Positions 1 through 9,184 of a DNA stretch of 64,000 nt are shown piece by piece. The stretch spans positions 1-64,000 of the forward strand of contig JAWZXG010000040.1 in assembly GCA_037178625.1 (NCBI GenBank), given 5' to 3'. Position numbers and translations under genes: made by a program. The first letter of the stretch is position 1. Each line of letters begins with the position of its first letter. The notes under the pieces were generated by a model. That model did not search any database, was not told the DNA's origin, and saw only the letters and a list, made by a program, of their open reading frames with translations. The stretch is from Skeletonema tropicum. Lineage: Eukaryota > Bacillariophyta > Thalassiosirophyceae > Thalassiosirales > Thalassiosiraceae.

Positions 1-985
1 CCGCAGCCGAACTAGAATGAGACTTGGAGAACATTCCACCATCCTTGTAGACCATGTTGATACCCTCCATGAATTGACATGCCTTGTTGTTGCCACTTCC
101 ACCACCGTTCAAAGTCTGTTCACACTTTCCTGCCTCGAGGTAGATTGCCTCACATCCCTCCTTGACTGCATCTGCATCCTGTTGATCATTGTAATTGGCA
201 TCACCTCCTTCCATACAAGACATGCATTCATTTCCAATCAGTGTCGTTTGAGCATGAGGAAGTTCCTTCCCAGTAATGGACGTGTACACGTCTTCACCGC
301 CATAGACATCGGCTAGGTTGCTACAGGTATCATCTGTAAAGACCCCCATGAGAATGGATCCTCCATCACTCGAACAATACGCTCCAGTATAGTACGCTTC
401 TCCATTCAACTGCTGACAAGTCACCATATCCATCAAATCCCACTCCTCGTCCACCTCTTGCTGCTGCTGTCCACCGTTCTCCTCTGCATAGGGATTATTG
501 TCCACACAATACTCCATCCCCTTATTCATAAAACAGTCATACTCACACTTCTCAAACGTTCCATAATTATCATCCCCATTGCCATTGTTGTTATAACATC
601 CACATTCGTTACTACGGGCGTATTCACAATTGTAATCTTGATCTTGTTGGACTGCATCTAGATAGGATTGCAGATAAGTGTCCATGGAGATGATGTAGTC
701 GCCATAGCCGGATTTGCAGCCGTAGGCACTATCGGTGGCGCAGGTGTTGGTGGGGCAGAGGCGGAAGCGGACTAGGTTGAGGTTGGTGAGTTTGATATCG
801 CCCTCGTCGTCGCCGCCGTCGTTGGCATCTTCGTTCCATTGGGGTGTAGTGTGACATCCTTGGAATTTGAGTGAGTAGTTGGCTACCCAGCTGTAGTCGA
901 CTTGTTGATTGTCGTCACCGTCGAGACGTCGTGCGGAAGAAGGCGATGAGTGTCGTTTTGGAAAGCTCTCGTTGAGCTCTATCGA
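1..985 (-). CDS. Copy 1 (3' end cut by window): cysteine-rich membrane protein
   Basis: This is the first copy in the window. It lacks the last ~36 codons, which hold the membrane helix and tail and lie left of position 1. The first in-frame ATG is at 685. The frame stays open upstream to 985, where the stop TAA (986-988) lies. No indel is seen in the visible part. Family and domain description are given under copy 2. Confidence 0.72.
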
Positions 986-1243
986 TTAGTTGTTGAATGA
1001 GCTTGATTGGACGACTTTTGTTTGATCGTCTTGGTTAAAAAACGGTGCTACGTCTACGTTCAGCACGAGCGAGGCAGCCGACAGCGACAGCCGGCCAAAT
1101 TGAATCTCAATCCGGCTTGACAGCCAGAATTTCCAAACAGATAATATCCAAAAGTTGACAATGTGACCACTATTCGAATCGTCTCTTCAAGCTGCATCGA
1201 ATCGATTAATGCCCTGATCAGACTTTCATCGTCAAAATACTCC

Positions 1244-1250
1244 TATATAA
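1244..1250. promoter_or_regulatory. TATA box readable on both strands
   Basis: TATATAA on the plus strand reads TTATATA on the minus strand. On the minus strand it lies about 260 bp upstream of the open frame of copy 1, with an ATG 47 bases downstream (1196). On the plus strand it lies 61 bases upstream of an ATG (1305) and about 120 bases upstream of a donor-like GTAAGA. The same box starts at 3974, 6708, 9442, 12172, 14903, 17634, 20365, 23098, 25842, 28572, 31304, 34034, 36764, 39497, 42240, 44978, 47723, 50455, 53185, 55915, 58650 and 61382. Promoter function on either strand is inferred from sequence alone. Confidence 0.45.
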
Positions 1251-1304
1251 TCACAGCTCAGACAGTTGTAGACGATCAGCACTCAGCACCGACCGTGACC
1301 GTCC

Positions 1305-1367
1305 ATGACAATTGTTACATCTAAGATCCAGACGCTGCGCTGAAGACACTGCTGTAGATACGATCAG
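1305..1367 (+). repeat. Arm A of a diverged inverted duplication
   Basis: On the plus strand, 1305-1328 matches the minus strand of 2052-2028 at 21 of 24 bases with one gap. The stretch 1332-1350 (ACGCTGCGCTGAAGACACT) is identical to the minus strand of 1966-1948, and CGATCAG at 1361-1367 repeats on the minus strand at 1942-1936. The arm ends exactly at a donor-like CAG/GTAAGA. It also holds a 12-codon reading frame from the ATG at 1305. The arrangement recurs in every complete spacer. Confidence 0.8.
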
Positions 1368-1558
1368 GTAAGATCCATTCGAATATTAGATTATTCATCT
1401 CTGTAATCACTGGAGAGCGGTGGGCTCCATGATGGGTTCACTCGACATGTGGGAGGTGCACCGTCATCATTCATCATCCGGCAAGGGCTACATCATACGC
1501 TCGGCAATAATAATAATACCACCCAGCAACAGTGTGATAGTTCTTGTTCTACTGGCAG
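1368..1558 (+). other. Candidate plus-strand intron (191 bp)
   Basis: CAG/GTAAGA at 1365-1373 is a near-ideal 5' splice site. A pyrimidine-rich run ending in GGCAG at 1540-1558 is a good 3' splice site. With the TATA box at 1244 this outlines a short plus-strand transcript whose first exon is arm A. The only ATG frame in that exon is 12 codons, so the product may be non-coding or carry a small downstream frame (36 codons from the ATG at 1579 to the stop at 1689). No transcript evidence is available. Confidence 0.35.
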
Positions 1559-1713
1559 GAAGCGGTCGGCTCGCTTTGATGTTGCTGCCTGGTGGAGTTG
1601 GCTACTCTATTGGTATTGGATGCAGCATGCAGCATTTGAAGTGGTGTCTGCTTTGGATCTTTGGATTTGATTTTGTGGGTTCGGGGTGAGTTGCGACATT
1701 GACAGCTTCTCAC

Positions 1714-1785
1714 TTTTTGACCGACACCGATCAACGAAGCGAAGACGAAGCAAGCAAGCACAATGGCAATAAGAAGTAGTAGCAC
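1714..1785 (-). other. Candidate signal-peptide exon (no ATG in most units)
   Basis: The minus-strand frame from 1785 to 1714 encodes a strongly hydrophobic segment (core LLLIAIVLACFVFASLIG) followed by GVGQK. It ends in phase 0 at a donor-like GTGAGA (1713-1708). This resembles the signal peptide that copy 1 and its relatives lack. In this unit a TAG stop directly precedes the frame and there is no ATG. In unit 3 a 2-base insertion near 7248 joins it to an upstream ATG at 7272. Splicing to the gene exon would need an intron of about 730 bp containing the TATA box, so this remains speculative. Confidence 0.3.
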
Positions 1786-1788
1786 CTA

Positions 1789-1995
1789 CTGCCGTGCCAA
1801 TCATTACTATACGCCGTGCCAATCACCCGCTCGCCCGTGCCAACAAATCATGGACTCCACTGTATTGTAGTAGAAGTTGATAAATAGTTCCCTCGTGCGT
1901 CTATTAACACACACGTACCTTCTGGATGGATGAGGCTGATCGTCATGAGTGTCTTCAGCGCAGCGTTTAGAGCCCACCCCGTGCCAACTAATCAT
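1789..1995 (-). repeat. Four GTGCCAA / TTGGCACGG short repeats
   Basis: CCGTGCCAA occurs at 1792, 1814, 1835 and 1979 on the plus strand, at intervals of 22, 21 and 144 bases. Read on the minus strand, each is part of a longer motif: ATG or GTG, then ATT, then (with or without two extra bases) TTGGCACGG. Two copies contain CCAATCA, like a CCAAT box; two have CCAAC. They could be binding sites or simple slippage duplications. They recur in every complete spacer. Confidence 0.6.
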
Positions 1996-2052
1996 TGACG
2001 AGGCTGATTAAGGTGGTCGCTTTTTGAGATCTTACATCGTACCAACTGTCAT
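1936..2052 (-). repeat. Arm B of the inverted duplication
   Basis: This is the minus-strand counterpart of arm A. Its matching blocks (2052-2028, 1966-1948 and 1942-1936) are in the same order as in arm A but separated by about 60 extra bases. The extra piece contains one of the GTGCCAA-type repeats. Seventeen bases beyond the last block lies a donor-like AAG/GTACGT (exon side ending at 1919). The two arms face each other across the central spacer, so a transcript spanning both could pair over at least 19 bases. Confidence 0.8.
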
Positions 2053-2621
2053 TGATATGAATATTGGACTGTTCGAATTCGATAGAGCTTGAATTGACGA
2101 TTCCAATGCTCGTCTCATTGTTATCTACGAAGCGAGGCGAGCGCAACGCAACGAGCGGAGCACTGCCATTGAAAACAGCGCTCGACTTCTAGGGGTCGAT
2201 TTAGTTGATTCGATTAACAAAGGGTCGATATTTGGCCTTGGTAATAGTAACAATCGATAGGGATTGGCGAGAGCGTTCCAAATCACTACTCATTGTCTTG
2301 ATACGACAACTGCAACGGGAGATATTAAGGAAGAGGATGATTTGGAGAGGAATGAAAGGGTACAATAATAGTGTTTATTCGTCTTACTTGCTGCGATCAC
2401 TACAAGTCAACATATCGGAGGAGGTATCTCTAACTCAATAGAATAGAATGACTACTTTAGTAAAACCTAAACAACATATATTATATTACTTGCCATCGAT
2501 TAATCCCTCTTGGCAAACTCTTATCTATCTAGCAGCTGCAGACTCTCCTCTGAGGTCCGCGCTAATACTAATATGTATCAACCATCCTCCGTCCTCTCAC
2601 TCTCACACACCATACAACCAT

Positions 2622-3716
2622 CTACATGTCATCCACAAGCTGAACCTTGGCACGATCAAGCTTACTCTTCAAATAAAACGCATACGTCGAGAGAAGAATG
2701 AACGAACAACTAAACAACCCAATAAACACCCCCGCAGCCGAACTAGAATGAGACTTGGAGAACATTCCACCATCCTTGTAGACCATGTTGATACCCTCCA
2801 TGAATTGACATGCCTTGTTGTTGCCACTTCCACCACCGTTCAAAGTCTGTTCACACTTTCCTGCCTCGAGGTAGATTGCCTCACATCCCTCCTTGACTGC
2901 ATCTGCATCCTGTTGATCATTGTAATTGGCATCACCTCCTTCCATACAAGACATGCATTCATTTCCAATCAGTGTCGTTTGAGCATGAGGAAGTTCCTTC
3001 CCAGTAATGGACGTGTACACGTCTTCACCGCCATAGACATCGGCTAGGTTGCTACAGGTATCATCTGTAAAGACCCCCATGAGAATGGATCCTCCATCAC
3101 TCGAACAATACGCTCCAGTATAGTACGCTTCTCCATTCAACTGCTGACAAGTCACCATATCCATCAAATCCCACTCCTCGTCCACCTCTTGCTGCTGCTG
3201 TCCACCGTTCTCCTCTGCATAGGGATTATTGTCCACACAATACTCCATCCCCTTATTCATAAAACAGTCATACTCACACTTCTCAAACGTTCCATAATTA
3301 TCATCCCCATTGCCATTGTTGTTATAACATCCACATTCGTTACTACGGGCGTATTCACAATTGTAATCTTGATCTTGTTGGACTGCATCTAGATAGGATT
3401 GCAGATAAGTGTCCATGGAGATGATGTAGTCGCCATAGCCGGATTTGCAGCCGTAGGCACTATCGGTGGCGCAGGTGTTGGTGGGGCAGAGGCGGAAGCG
3501 GACTAGGTTGAGGTTGGTGAGTTTGATATCGCCCTCGTCGTCGCCGCCGTCGTTGGCATCTTCGTTCCATTGGGGTGTAGTGTGACATCCTTGGAATTTG
3601 AGTGAGTAGTTGGCTACCCAGCTGTAGTCGACTTGTTGATTGTCGTCACCGTCGAGACGTCGTGCGGAAGAAGGCGATGAGTGTCGTTTTGGAAAGCTCT
3701 CGTTGAGCTCTATCGA
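2622..3716 (-). CDS. Copy 2: cysteine-rich type I membrane protein, terminal exon (reference copy)
   Basis: Function is unknown. The 264 codons after the first in-frame ATG (3416) hold 14 ectodomain cysteines (20, 28, 30, 47, 51, 60, 90, 104, 121, 154, 157, 178, 188, 203), including CGC at 28-30 and CMSC at 154-157. They also hold a Gln run at 73-76, GAYCSSDGG and GVFTDDTC motifs, a membrane helix at about 227-249 (with Cys 237) and a basic tail KSKLDR. The frame is open for 100 more codons upstream with no ATG; these include DYSWVANYSLKFQGCH, RFRLCP and CKSGYGDY, which I associate from memory with a widespread uncharacterised diatom family. The TAA bounding the frame sits in ACTAATCGATAG, which looks like a branch point plus acceptor. 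I infer this is the last exon, with start and signal peptide elsewhere or lost. NES and NYS sequons lie in the extension. Confidence 0.75.
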   Translation of the reverse strand, partial: SIELNESFPKRHSSPSSARRLDGDDNQQVDYSWVANYSLKFQGCHTTPQWNEDANDGGDDEGDIKLTNLNLVRFRLCPTNTCATDSAYGCKSGYGDYIISMDTYLQSYLDAVQQDQDYNCEYARSNECGCYNNNGNGDDNYGTFEKCEYDCFMNKGMEYCVDNNPYAEENGGQQQQEVDEEWDLMDMVTCQQLNGEAYYTGAYCSSDGGSILMGVFTDDTCSNLADVYGGEDVYTSITGKELPHAQTTLIGNECMSCMEGGDANYNDQQDADAVKEGCEAIYLEAGKCEQTLNGGGSGNNKACQFMEGINMVYKDGGMFSKSHSSSAAGVFIGLFSCSFILLSTYAFYLKSKLDRAKVQLVDDM

Positions 3717-5351
3717 TTAGTTGTTGAATGAGCTTGATTGGACGACTTTTGTTTGATCGTCTTGGTTAAAAACGGTGCTACGTCTACGTTCAGCACGAGC
3801 GAGGCAGCCGACAGCGACAGCCGGCCAAATTGAATCTCAATCCGGCTTGACAGCCAGAATTTCCAAACAGATAATATCCAAAAGTTGACAATGTGACCAC
3901 TATTCGAATCGTCTCTTCAAGCTGCATCGAATCGATTAATGCCCTGATCAGACTTTCATCGTCAAAATACTCCTATATAATCACAGCTCAGACAGTTGTA
4001 GACGATCAGCACTCAGCACCGACCGTGACCGTCCATGACAATTGTTACATCTAAGATCCAGACGCTGCGCTGAAGACACTGCTGTAGATACGATCAGGTA
4101 AGATCCATTCGAATATTAGATTATTCATCTCTGTAATCACTGGAGAGCGGTGGGCTCCATGATGGGTTCACTCGACATGTGGGAGGTGCACCGTCATCAT
4201 TCATCATCCGGCAAGGGCTACATCATACGCTCGGCAATAATAATAATACCACCCAGCAACAGTGTGATAGTTCTTGTTCTACTGGCAGGAAGCGGTCGGC
4301 TCGCTTTGATGTTGCTGCCTGGTGGAGTTGGCTACTCTATTGGTATTGGATGCAGCATGCAGCATTTGAAGTGGTGTCTGCTTTGGATCTTTGGATTTGA
4401 TTTTGTGGGTTCGGGGTGAGTTGCGACATTGACAGCTTCTCACTTTTTGACCGACACCGATCAACGAAGCGAAGACGAAGCAAGCAAGCACAATGGCAAT
4501 AAGAAGTAGTAGCACCTACTGCCGTGCCAATCATTACTATACGCCGTGCCAATCACCCGCTCGCCCGTGCCAACAAATCATGGACTCCACTGTATTGTAG
4601 TAGAAGTTGATAAATAGTTCCCTCGTGCGTCTATTAACACACACGTACCTTCTGGATGGATGAGGCTGATCGTCATGAGTGTCTTCAGCGCAGCGTTTAG
4701 AGCCCACCCCGTGCCAACTAATCATTGACGAGGCTGATTAAGGTGGTCGCTTTTTGAGATCTTACATCGTACCAACTGTCATTGATATGAATATTGGACT
4801 GTTCGAATTCGATAGAGCTTGAATTGACGATTCCAATGCTCGTCTCATTGTTATCTACGAAGCGAGGCGAGCGCAACGCAACGAGCGGAGCACTGCCATT
4901 GAAAACAGCGCTCGACTTCTAGGGGTCGATTTAGTTGATTCGATTAACAAAGGGTCGATATTTGGCCTTGGTAATAGTAACAATCGATAGGGATTGGCGA
5001 GAGCGTTCCAAATCACTACTCATTGTCTTGATACGACAACTGCAACGGGAGATATTAAGGAAGAGGATGATTTGGAGAGGAATGAAAGGGTACAATAATA
5101 GTGTTTATTCGTCTTACTTGCTGCGATCACTACAAGTCAACATATCGGAGGAGGTATCTCTAACTCAATAGAATAGAATGACTACTTTAGTAAAACCTAA
5201 ACAACATATATTATATTACTTGCCATCGATTAATCCCTCTTGGCAAACTCTTATCTATCTAGCAGCTGCAGACTCTCCTCTGAGGTCCGCGCTAATACTA
5301 ATATGTATCAACCATCCTCCGTCCTCTCACTCTCACACACCATACAACCAT
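3717..5351. other. Spacer 2 (modal length, 1,635 bp)
   Basis: It is identical in organisation to spacer 1 but has five A in the A-run. The TATA box is at 3974. I see no gene. Confidence 0.8.
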
Positions 5352-6446
5352 CTACATGTCATCCACAAGCTGAACCTTGGCACGATCAAGCTTACTCTTC
5401 AAATAAAACGCATACGTCGAGAGAAGAATGAACGAACAACTAAACAACCCAATAAACACCCCCGCAGCCGAACTAGAATGAGACTTGGAGAACATTCCAC
5501 CATCCTTGTAGACCATGTTGATACCCTCCATGAATTGACATGCCTTGTTGTTGCCACTTCCACCACCGTTCAAAGTCTGTTCACACTTTCCTGCCTCGAG
5601 GTAGATTGCCTCACATCCCTCCTTGACTGCATCTGCATCCTGTTGATCATTGTAATTGGCATCACCTCCTTCCATACAAGACATGCATTCATTTCCAATC
5701 AGTGTCGTTTGAGCATGAGGAAGTTCCTTCCCAGTAATGGACGTGTACACGTCTTCACCGCCATAGACATCGGCTAGGTTGCTACAGGTATCATCTGTAA
5801 AGACCCCCATGAGAATGGATCCTCCATCACTCGAACAATACGCTCCAGTATAGTACGCTTCTCCATTCAACTGCTGACAAGTCACCATATCCATCAAATC
5901 CCACTCCTCGTCCACCTCTTGCTGCTGCTGTCCACCGTTCTCCTCTGCATAGGGATTATTGTCCACACAATACTCCATCCCCTTATTCATAAAACAGTCA
6001 TACTCACACTTCTCAAACGTTCCATAATTATCATCCCCATTGCCATTGTTGTTATAACATCCACATTCGTTACTACGGGCGTATTCACAATTGTAATCTT
6101 GATCTTGTTGGACTGCATCTAGATAGGATTGCAGATAAGTGTCCATGGAGATGATGTAGTCGCCATAGCCGGATTTGCAGCCGTAGGCACTATCGGTGGC
6201 GCAGGTGTTGGTGGGGCAGAGGCGGAAGCGGACTAGGTTGAGGTTGGTGAGTTTGATATCGCCCTCGTCGTCGCCGCCGTCGTTGGCATCTTCGTTCCAT
6301 TGGGGTGTAGTGTGACATCCTTGGAATTTGAGTGAGTAGTTGGCTACCCAGCTGTAGTCGACTTGTTGATTGTCGTCACCGTCGAGACGTCGTGCGGAAG
6401 AAGGCGATGAGTGTCGTTTTGGAAAGCTCTCGTTGAGCTCTATCGA
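5352..6446 (-). CDS. Copy 3: cysteine-rich membrane protein, intact
   Basis: The ATG is at 6146. The 264-residue product is the same as in copy 2 and the 100-codon upstream extension is open to 6446. Confidence 0.75.
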   Translation of the reverse strand, partial: SIELNESFPKRHSSPSSARRLDGDDNQQVDYSWVANYSLKFQGCHTTPQWNEDANDGGDDEGDIKLTNLNLVRFRLCPTNTCATDSAYGCKSGYGDYIISMDTYLQSYLDAVQQDQDYNCEYARSNECGCYNNNGNGDDNYGTFEKCEYDCFMNKGMEYCVDNNPYAEENGGQQQQEVDEEWDLMDMVTCQQLNGEAYYTGAYCSSDGGSILMGVFTDDTCSNLADVYGGEDVYTSITGKELPHAQTTLIGNECMSCMEGGDANYNDQQDADAVKEGCEAIYLEAGKCEQTLNGGGSGNNKACQFMEGINMVYKDGGMFSKSHSSSAAGVFIGLFSCSFILLSTYAFYLKSKLDRAKVQLVDDM

Positions 6447-8089
6447 TTAGTTGTTGAATGAGCTTGATTGGACGGACTTTTGTTTGATCGTCTTGGTTAA
6501 AAAACGGTGCTACGTCTACGTTCAAGCACGAGCGAGGCAGCCGACAAGCGACAGCCGGCCAAATTGAATCTCAATCCGGCTTGACAGCCAGAATTTCCAA
6601 ACAGATAATATCCAAAAGTTGACAATGTGACCACTATTCGAATCGTCTCTTCAAGCTGCATCGAATCGATTAATGCCCTGATCAGACTTTCATCGTCAAA
6701 ATACTCCTATATAATCACAGCTCAGACAGTTGTAGACGATCAGCACTCAGCACCGACCGTGACCGTCCATGACAATTGTTACATCTAAGATCCAGACGCT
6801 GCGCTGAAGACACTGCTGTAGATACGATCAGGTAAGATCCATTCGAATATTAGATTATTCATCTCTGTAATCACTGGAGAGCGGTGGGCTCCATGATGGG
6901 TTCACTCGACATGTGGGAGGTGCACCGTCATCATTCATCATCCGGCAAGGGCTACATCATACGCTCGGCAATAATAATAATACCACCCAGCAACAGTGTG
7001 ATAGTTCTTGTTCTACTGGCAGGAAGCGGTCGGCTCGCTTTGATGTTGCTGCCTGGTGGAGTTGGCTACTTCTATTGGTATTGGATGCAGCATGCAGCAA
7101 TTTGAAGTGGTGTCTGCTTTGGATCTTTGGATTTGATTTTGTGGGTTCGGGGTGAGTTGCGACATTGACAGCTTCTCACTTTTTGACCGACACCGATCAA
7201 CGAAGCGAAGACGAAGCAAGCAAGCACAATGGCAATAAGAAGTAGTGTAGCACCTACTGCCGTGCCAATCATTACTATACGCCGTGCCAATCACCCGCTC
7301 GCCCGTGCCAACAAATCATGGACTCCACTGTATTGTAGTAGAAGTTGATAAATAGTTCCCTCGTGCGTCTATTAACACACACGTACCTTCTGGATGGATG
7401 AGGCTGATCGTCATGAGTGTCTTCAGCGCAGCGTTTAGAGCCCACCCCGTGCCAACTAATCATTGACGAGGCTGATTAAGGTGGTCGCTTTTTGAGATCT
7501 TACATCGTACCAACTGTCATTGATATGAATATTGGACTGTTCGAATTCGATAGAGCTTGAATTGACGATTCCAATGCTCGTCTCATTGTTATCTACGAAG
7601 CGAGGCGAGCGCAACGCAACGAGCGGAGCACTGCCATTGAAAACAGCGCTCGACTTCTAGGGGTCGATTTAGTTGATTCGATTAACAAAGGGTCGATATT
7701 TGGCCTTGGTAATAGTAACAATCGATAGGGATTGGCGAGAGCGTTCCAAATCACTACTCATTGTCTTGATACGACAACTGCAACGGGAGATATTAAGGAA
7801 GAGGATGATTTGGAGAGGAATGAAAGGGTACAATAATAGTGTTTATTCGTCTTACTTGCTGCGATCACTACAAGTCAACATATCGGAGGAGGTATCTCTA
7901 ACTCAATAGAATAGAATGACTACTTTAGTAAAACCTAAACAACATATATTATATTACTTGCCATCGATTAATCCCTCTTGGCAAACTCTTATCTATCTAG
8001 CAGCTGCAGACTCTCCTCTGAGGTCCGCGCTAATACTAATATGTATCAACCATCCTCCGTCCTCTCACTCTCACACACCATACAACCAT
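6447..8089. other. Spacer 3 (1,643 bp, +8 relative to modal)
   Basis: It carries seven small insertions: near 6474 (G), 6500 (A), 6524 (A), 6546 (A), 7071 (T), 7100 (A) and 7248 (two bases). The last joins the hydrophobic frame to an ATG (see finding). The TATA box is at 6708. Confidence 0.8.
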
Positions 8090-9184
8090 CTACATGTCAT
8101 CCACAAGCTGAACCTTGGCACGATCAAGCTTACTCTTCAAATAAAACGCATACGTCGAGAGAAGAATGAACGAACAACTAAACAACCCAATAAACACCCC
8201 CGCAGCCGAACTAGAATGAGACTTGGAGAACATTCCACCATCCTTGTAGACCATGTTGATACCCTCCATGAATTGACATGCCTTGTTGTTGCCACTTCCA
8301 CCACCGTTCAAAGTCTGTTCACACTTTCCTGCCTCGAGGTAGATTGCCTCACATCCCTCCTTGACTGCATCTGCATCCTGTTGATCATTGTAATTGGCAT
8401 CACCTCCTTCCATACAAGACATGCATTCATTTCCAATCAGTGTCGTTTGAGCATGAGGAAGTTCCTTCCCAGTAATGGACGTGTACACGTCTTCACCGCC
8501 ATAGACATCGGCTAGGTTGCTACAGGTATCATCTGTAAAGACCCCCATGAGAATGGATCCTCCATCACTCGAACAATACGCTCCAGTATAGTACGCTTCT
8601 CCATTCAACTGCTGACAAGTCACCATATCCATCAAATCCCACTCCTCGTCCACCTCTTGCTGCTGCTGTCCACCGTTCTCCTCTGCATAGGGATTATTGT
8701 CCACACAATACTCCATCCCCTTATTCATAAAACAGTCATACTCACACTTCTCAAACGTTCCATAATTATCATCCCCATTGCCATTGTTGTTATAACATCC
8801 ACATTCGTTACTACGGGCGTATTCACAATTGTAATCTTGATCTTGTTGGACTGCATCTAGATAGGATTGCAGATAAGTGTCCATGGAGATGATGTAGTCG
8901 CCATAGCCGGATTTGCAGCCGTAGGCACTATCGGTGGCGCAGGTGTTGGTGGGGCAGAGGCGGAAGCGGACTAGGTTGAGGTTGGTGAGTTTGATATCGC
9001 CCTCGTCGTCGCCGCCGTCGTTGGCATCTTCGTTCCATTGGGGTGTAGTGTGACATCCTTGGAATTTGAGTGAGTAGTTGGCTACCCAGCTGTAGTCGAC
9101 TTGTTGATTGTCGTCACCGTCGAGACGTCGTGCGGAAGAAGGCGATGAGTGTCGTTTTGGAAAGCTCTCGTTGAGCTCTATCGA
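8090..9184 (-). CDS. Copy 4: cysteine-rich membrane protein, intact
   Basis: The ATG is at 8884. The 264-residue product is the same as in copy 2 and the extension is open to 9184. Confidence 0.75.
   Translation of the reverse strand, partial: SIELNESFPKRHSSPSSARRLDGDDNQQVDYSWVANYSLKFQGCHTTPQWNEDANDGGDDEGDIKLTNLNLVRFRLCPTNTCATDSAYGCKSGYGDYIISMDTYLQSYLDAVQQDQDYNCEYARSNECGCYNNNGNGDDNYGTFEKCEYDCFMNKGMEYCVDNNPYAEENGGQQQQEVDEEWDLMDMVTCQQLNGEAYYTGAYCSSDGGSILMGVFTDDTCSNLADVYGGEDVYTSITGKELPHAQTTLIGNECMSCMEGGDANYNDQQDADAVKEGCEAIYLEAGKCEQTLNGGGSGNNKACQFMEGINMVYKDGGMFSKSHSSSAAGVFIGLFSCSFILLSTYAFYLKSKLDRAKVQLVDDM

Larger units (their letters stand above)
986..2621. other. Spacer 1 (reference spacer, 1,636 bp)
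   Basis: This spacer separates copies 1 and 2 and is used as reference for the short sites listed separately: a TATA box, inverted arms, splice-like sites, a hydrophobic frame and GTGCCAA repeats. It has six A in the A-run at 1036-1041, where most units have five. From about 2060 to 2450 I see a GC-rich stretch near 2140-2165 and two GGGTCGAT motifs (about 2193 and 2221) but no gene. From about 2450 to 2621 lies the presumed 3' untranslated flank of copy 2. No tRNA, rRNA or snRNA was recognised. Confidence 0.8.

Noticed and set aside
1420..1689. Plus-strand hydrophobic 89-codon frame (86 from the first ATG at 1429)
   Set aside because: Conservation is uninformative because units are near-identical, there is no recognised family, and small indels in units 3, 9 and 22 disrupt it. 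It overlaps the candidate intron. Kept only as part of the possible plus-strand transcript.
2448..3047. Plus-strand 199-codon frame starting with ATG, repeated in many units
   Set aside because: It is mostly antisense to the 3' half of the membrane-protein gene and reads through it in a shadow frame. Its repetition only reflects unit identity, and it has no recognisable domain.
3189..3392. Hydrophobic plus-strand 67-codon frame
   Set aside because: It lies wholly inside the gene on the opposite strand. Its hydrophobicity is what the antisense of a Gln/Asn/Asp-rich coding stretch gives, and it begins at TTG, not ATG.
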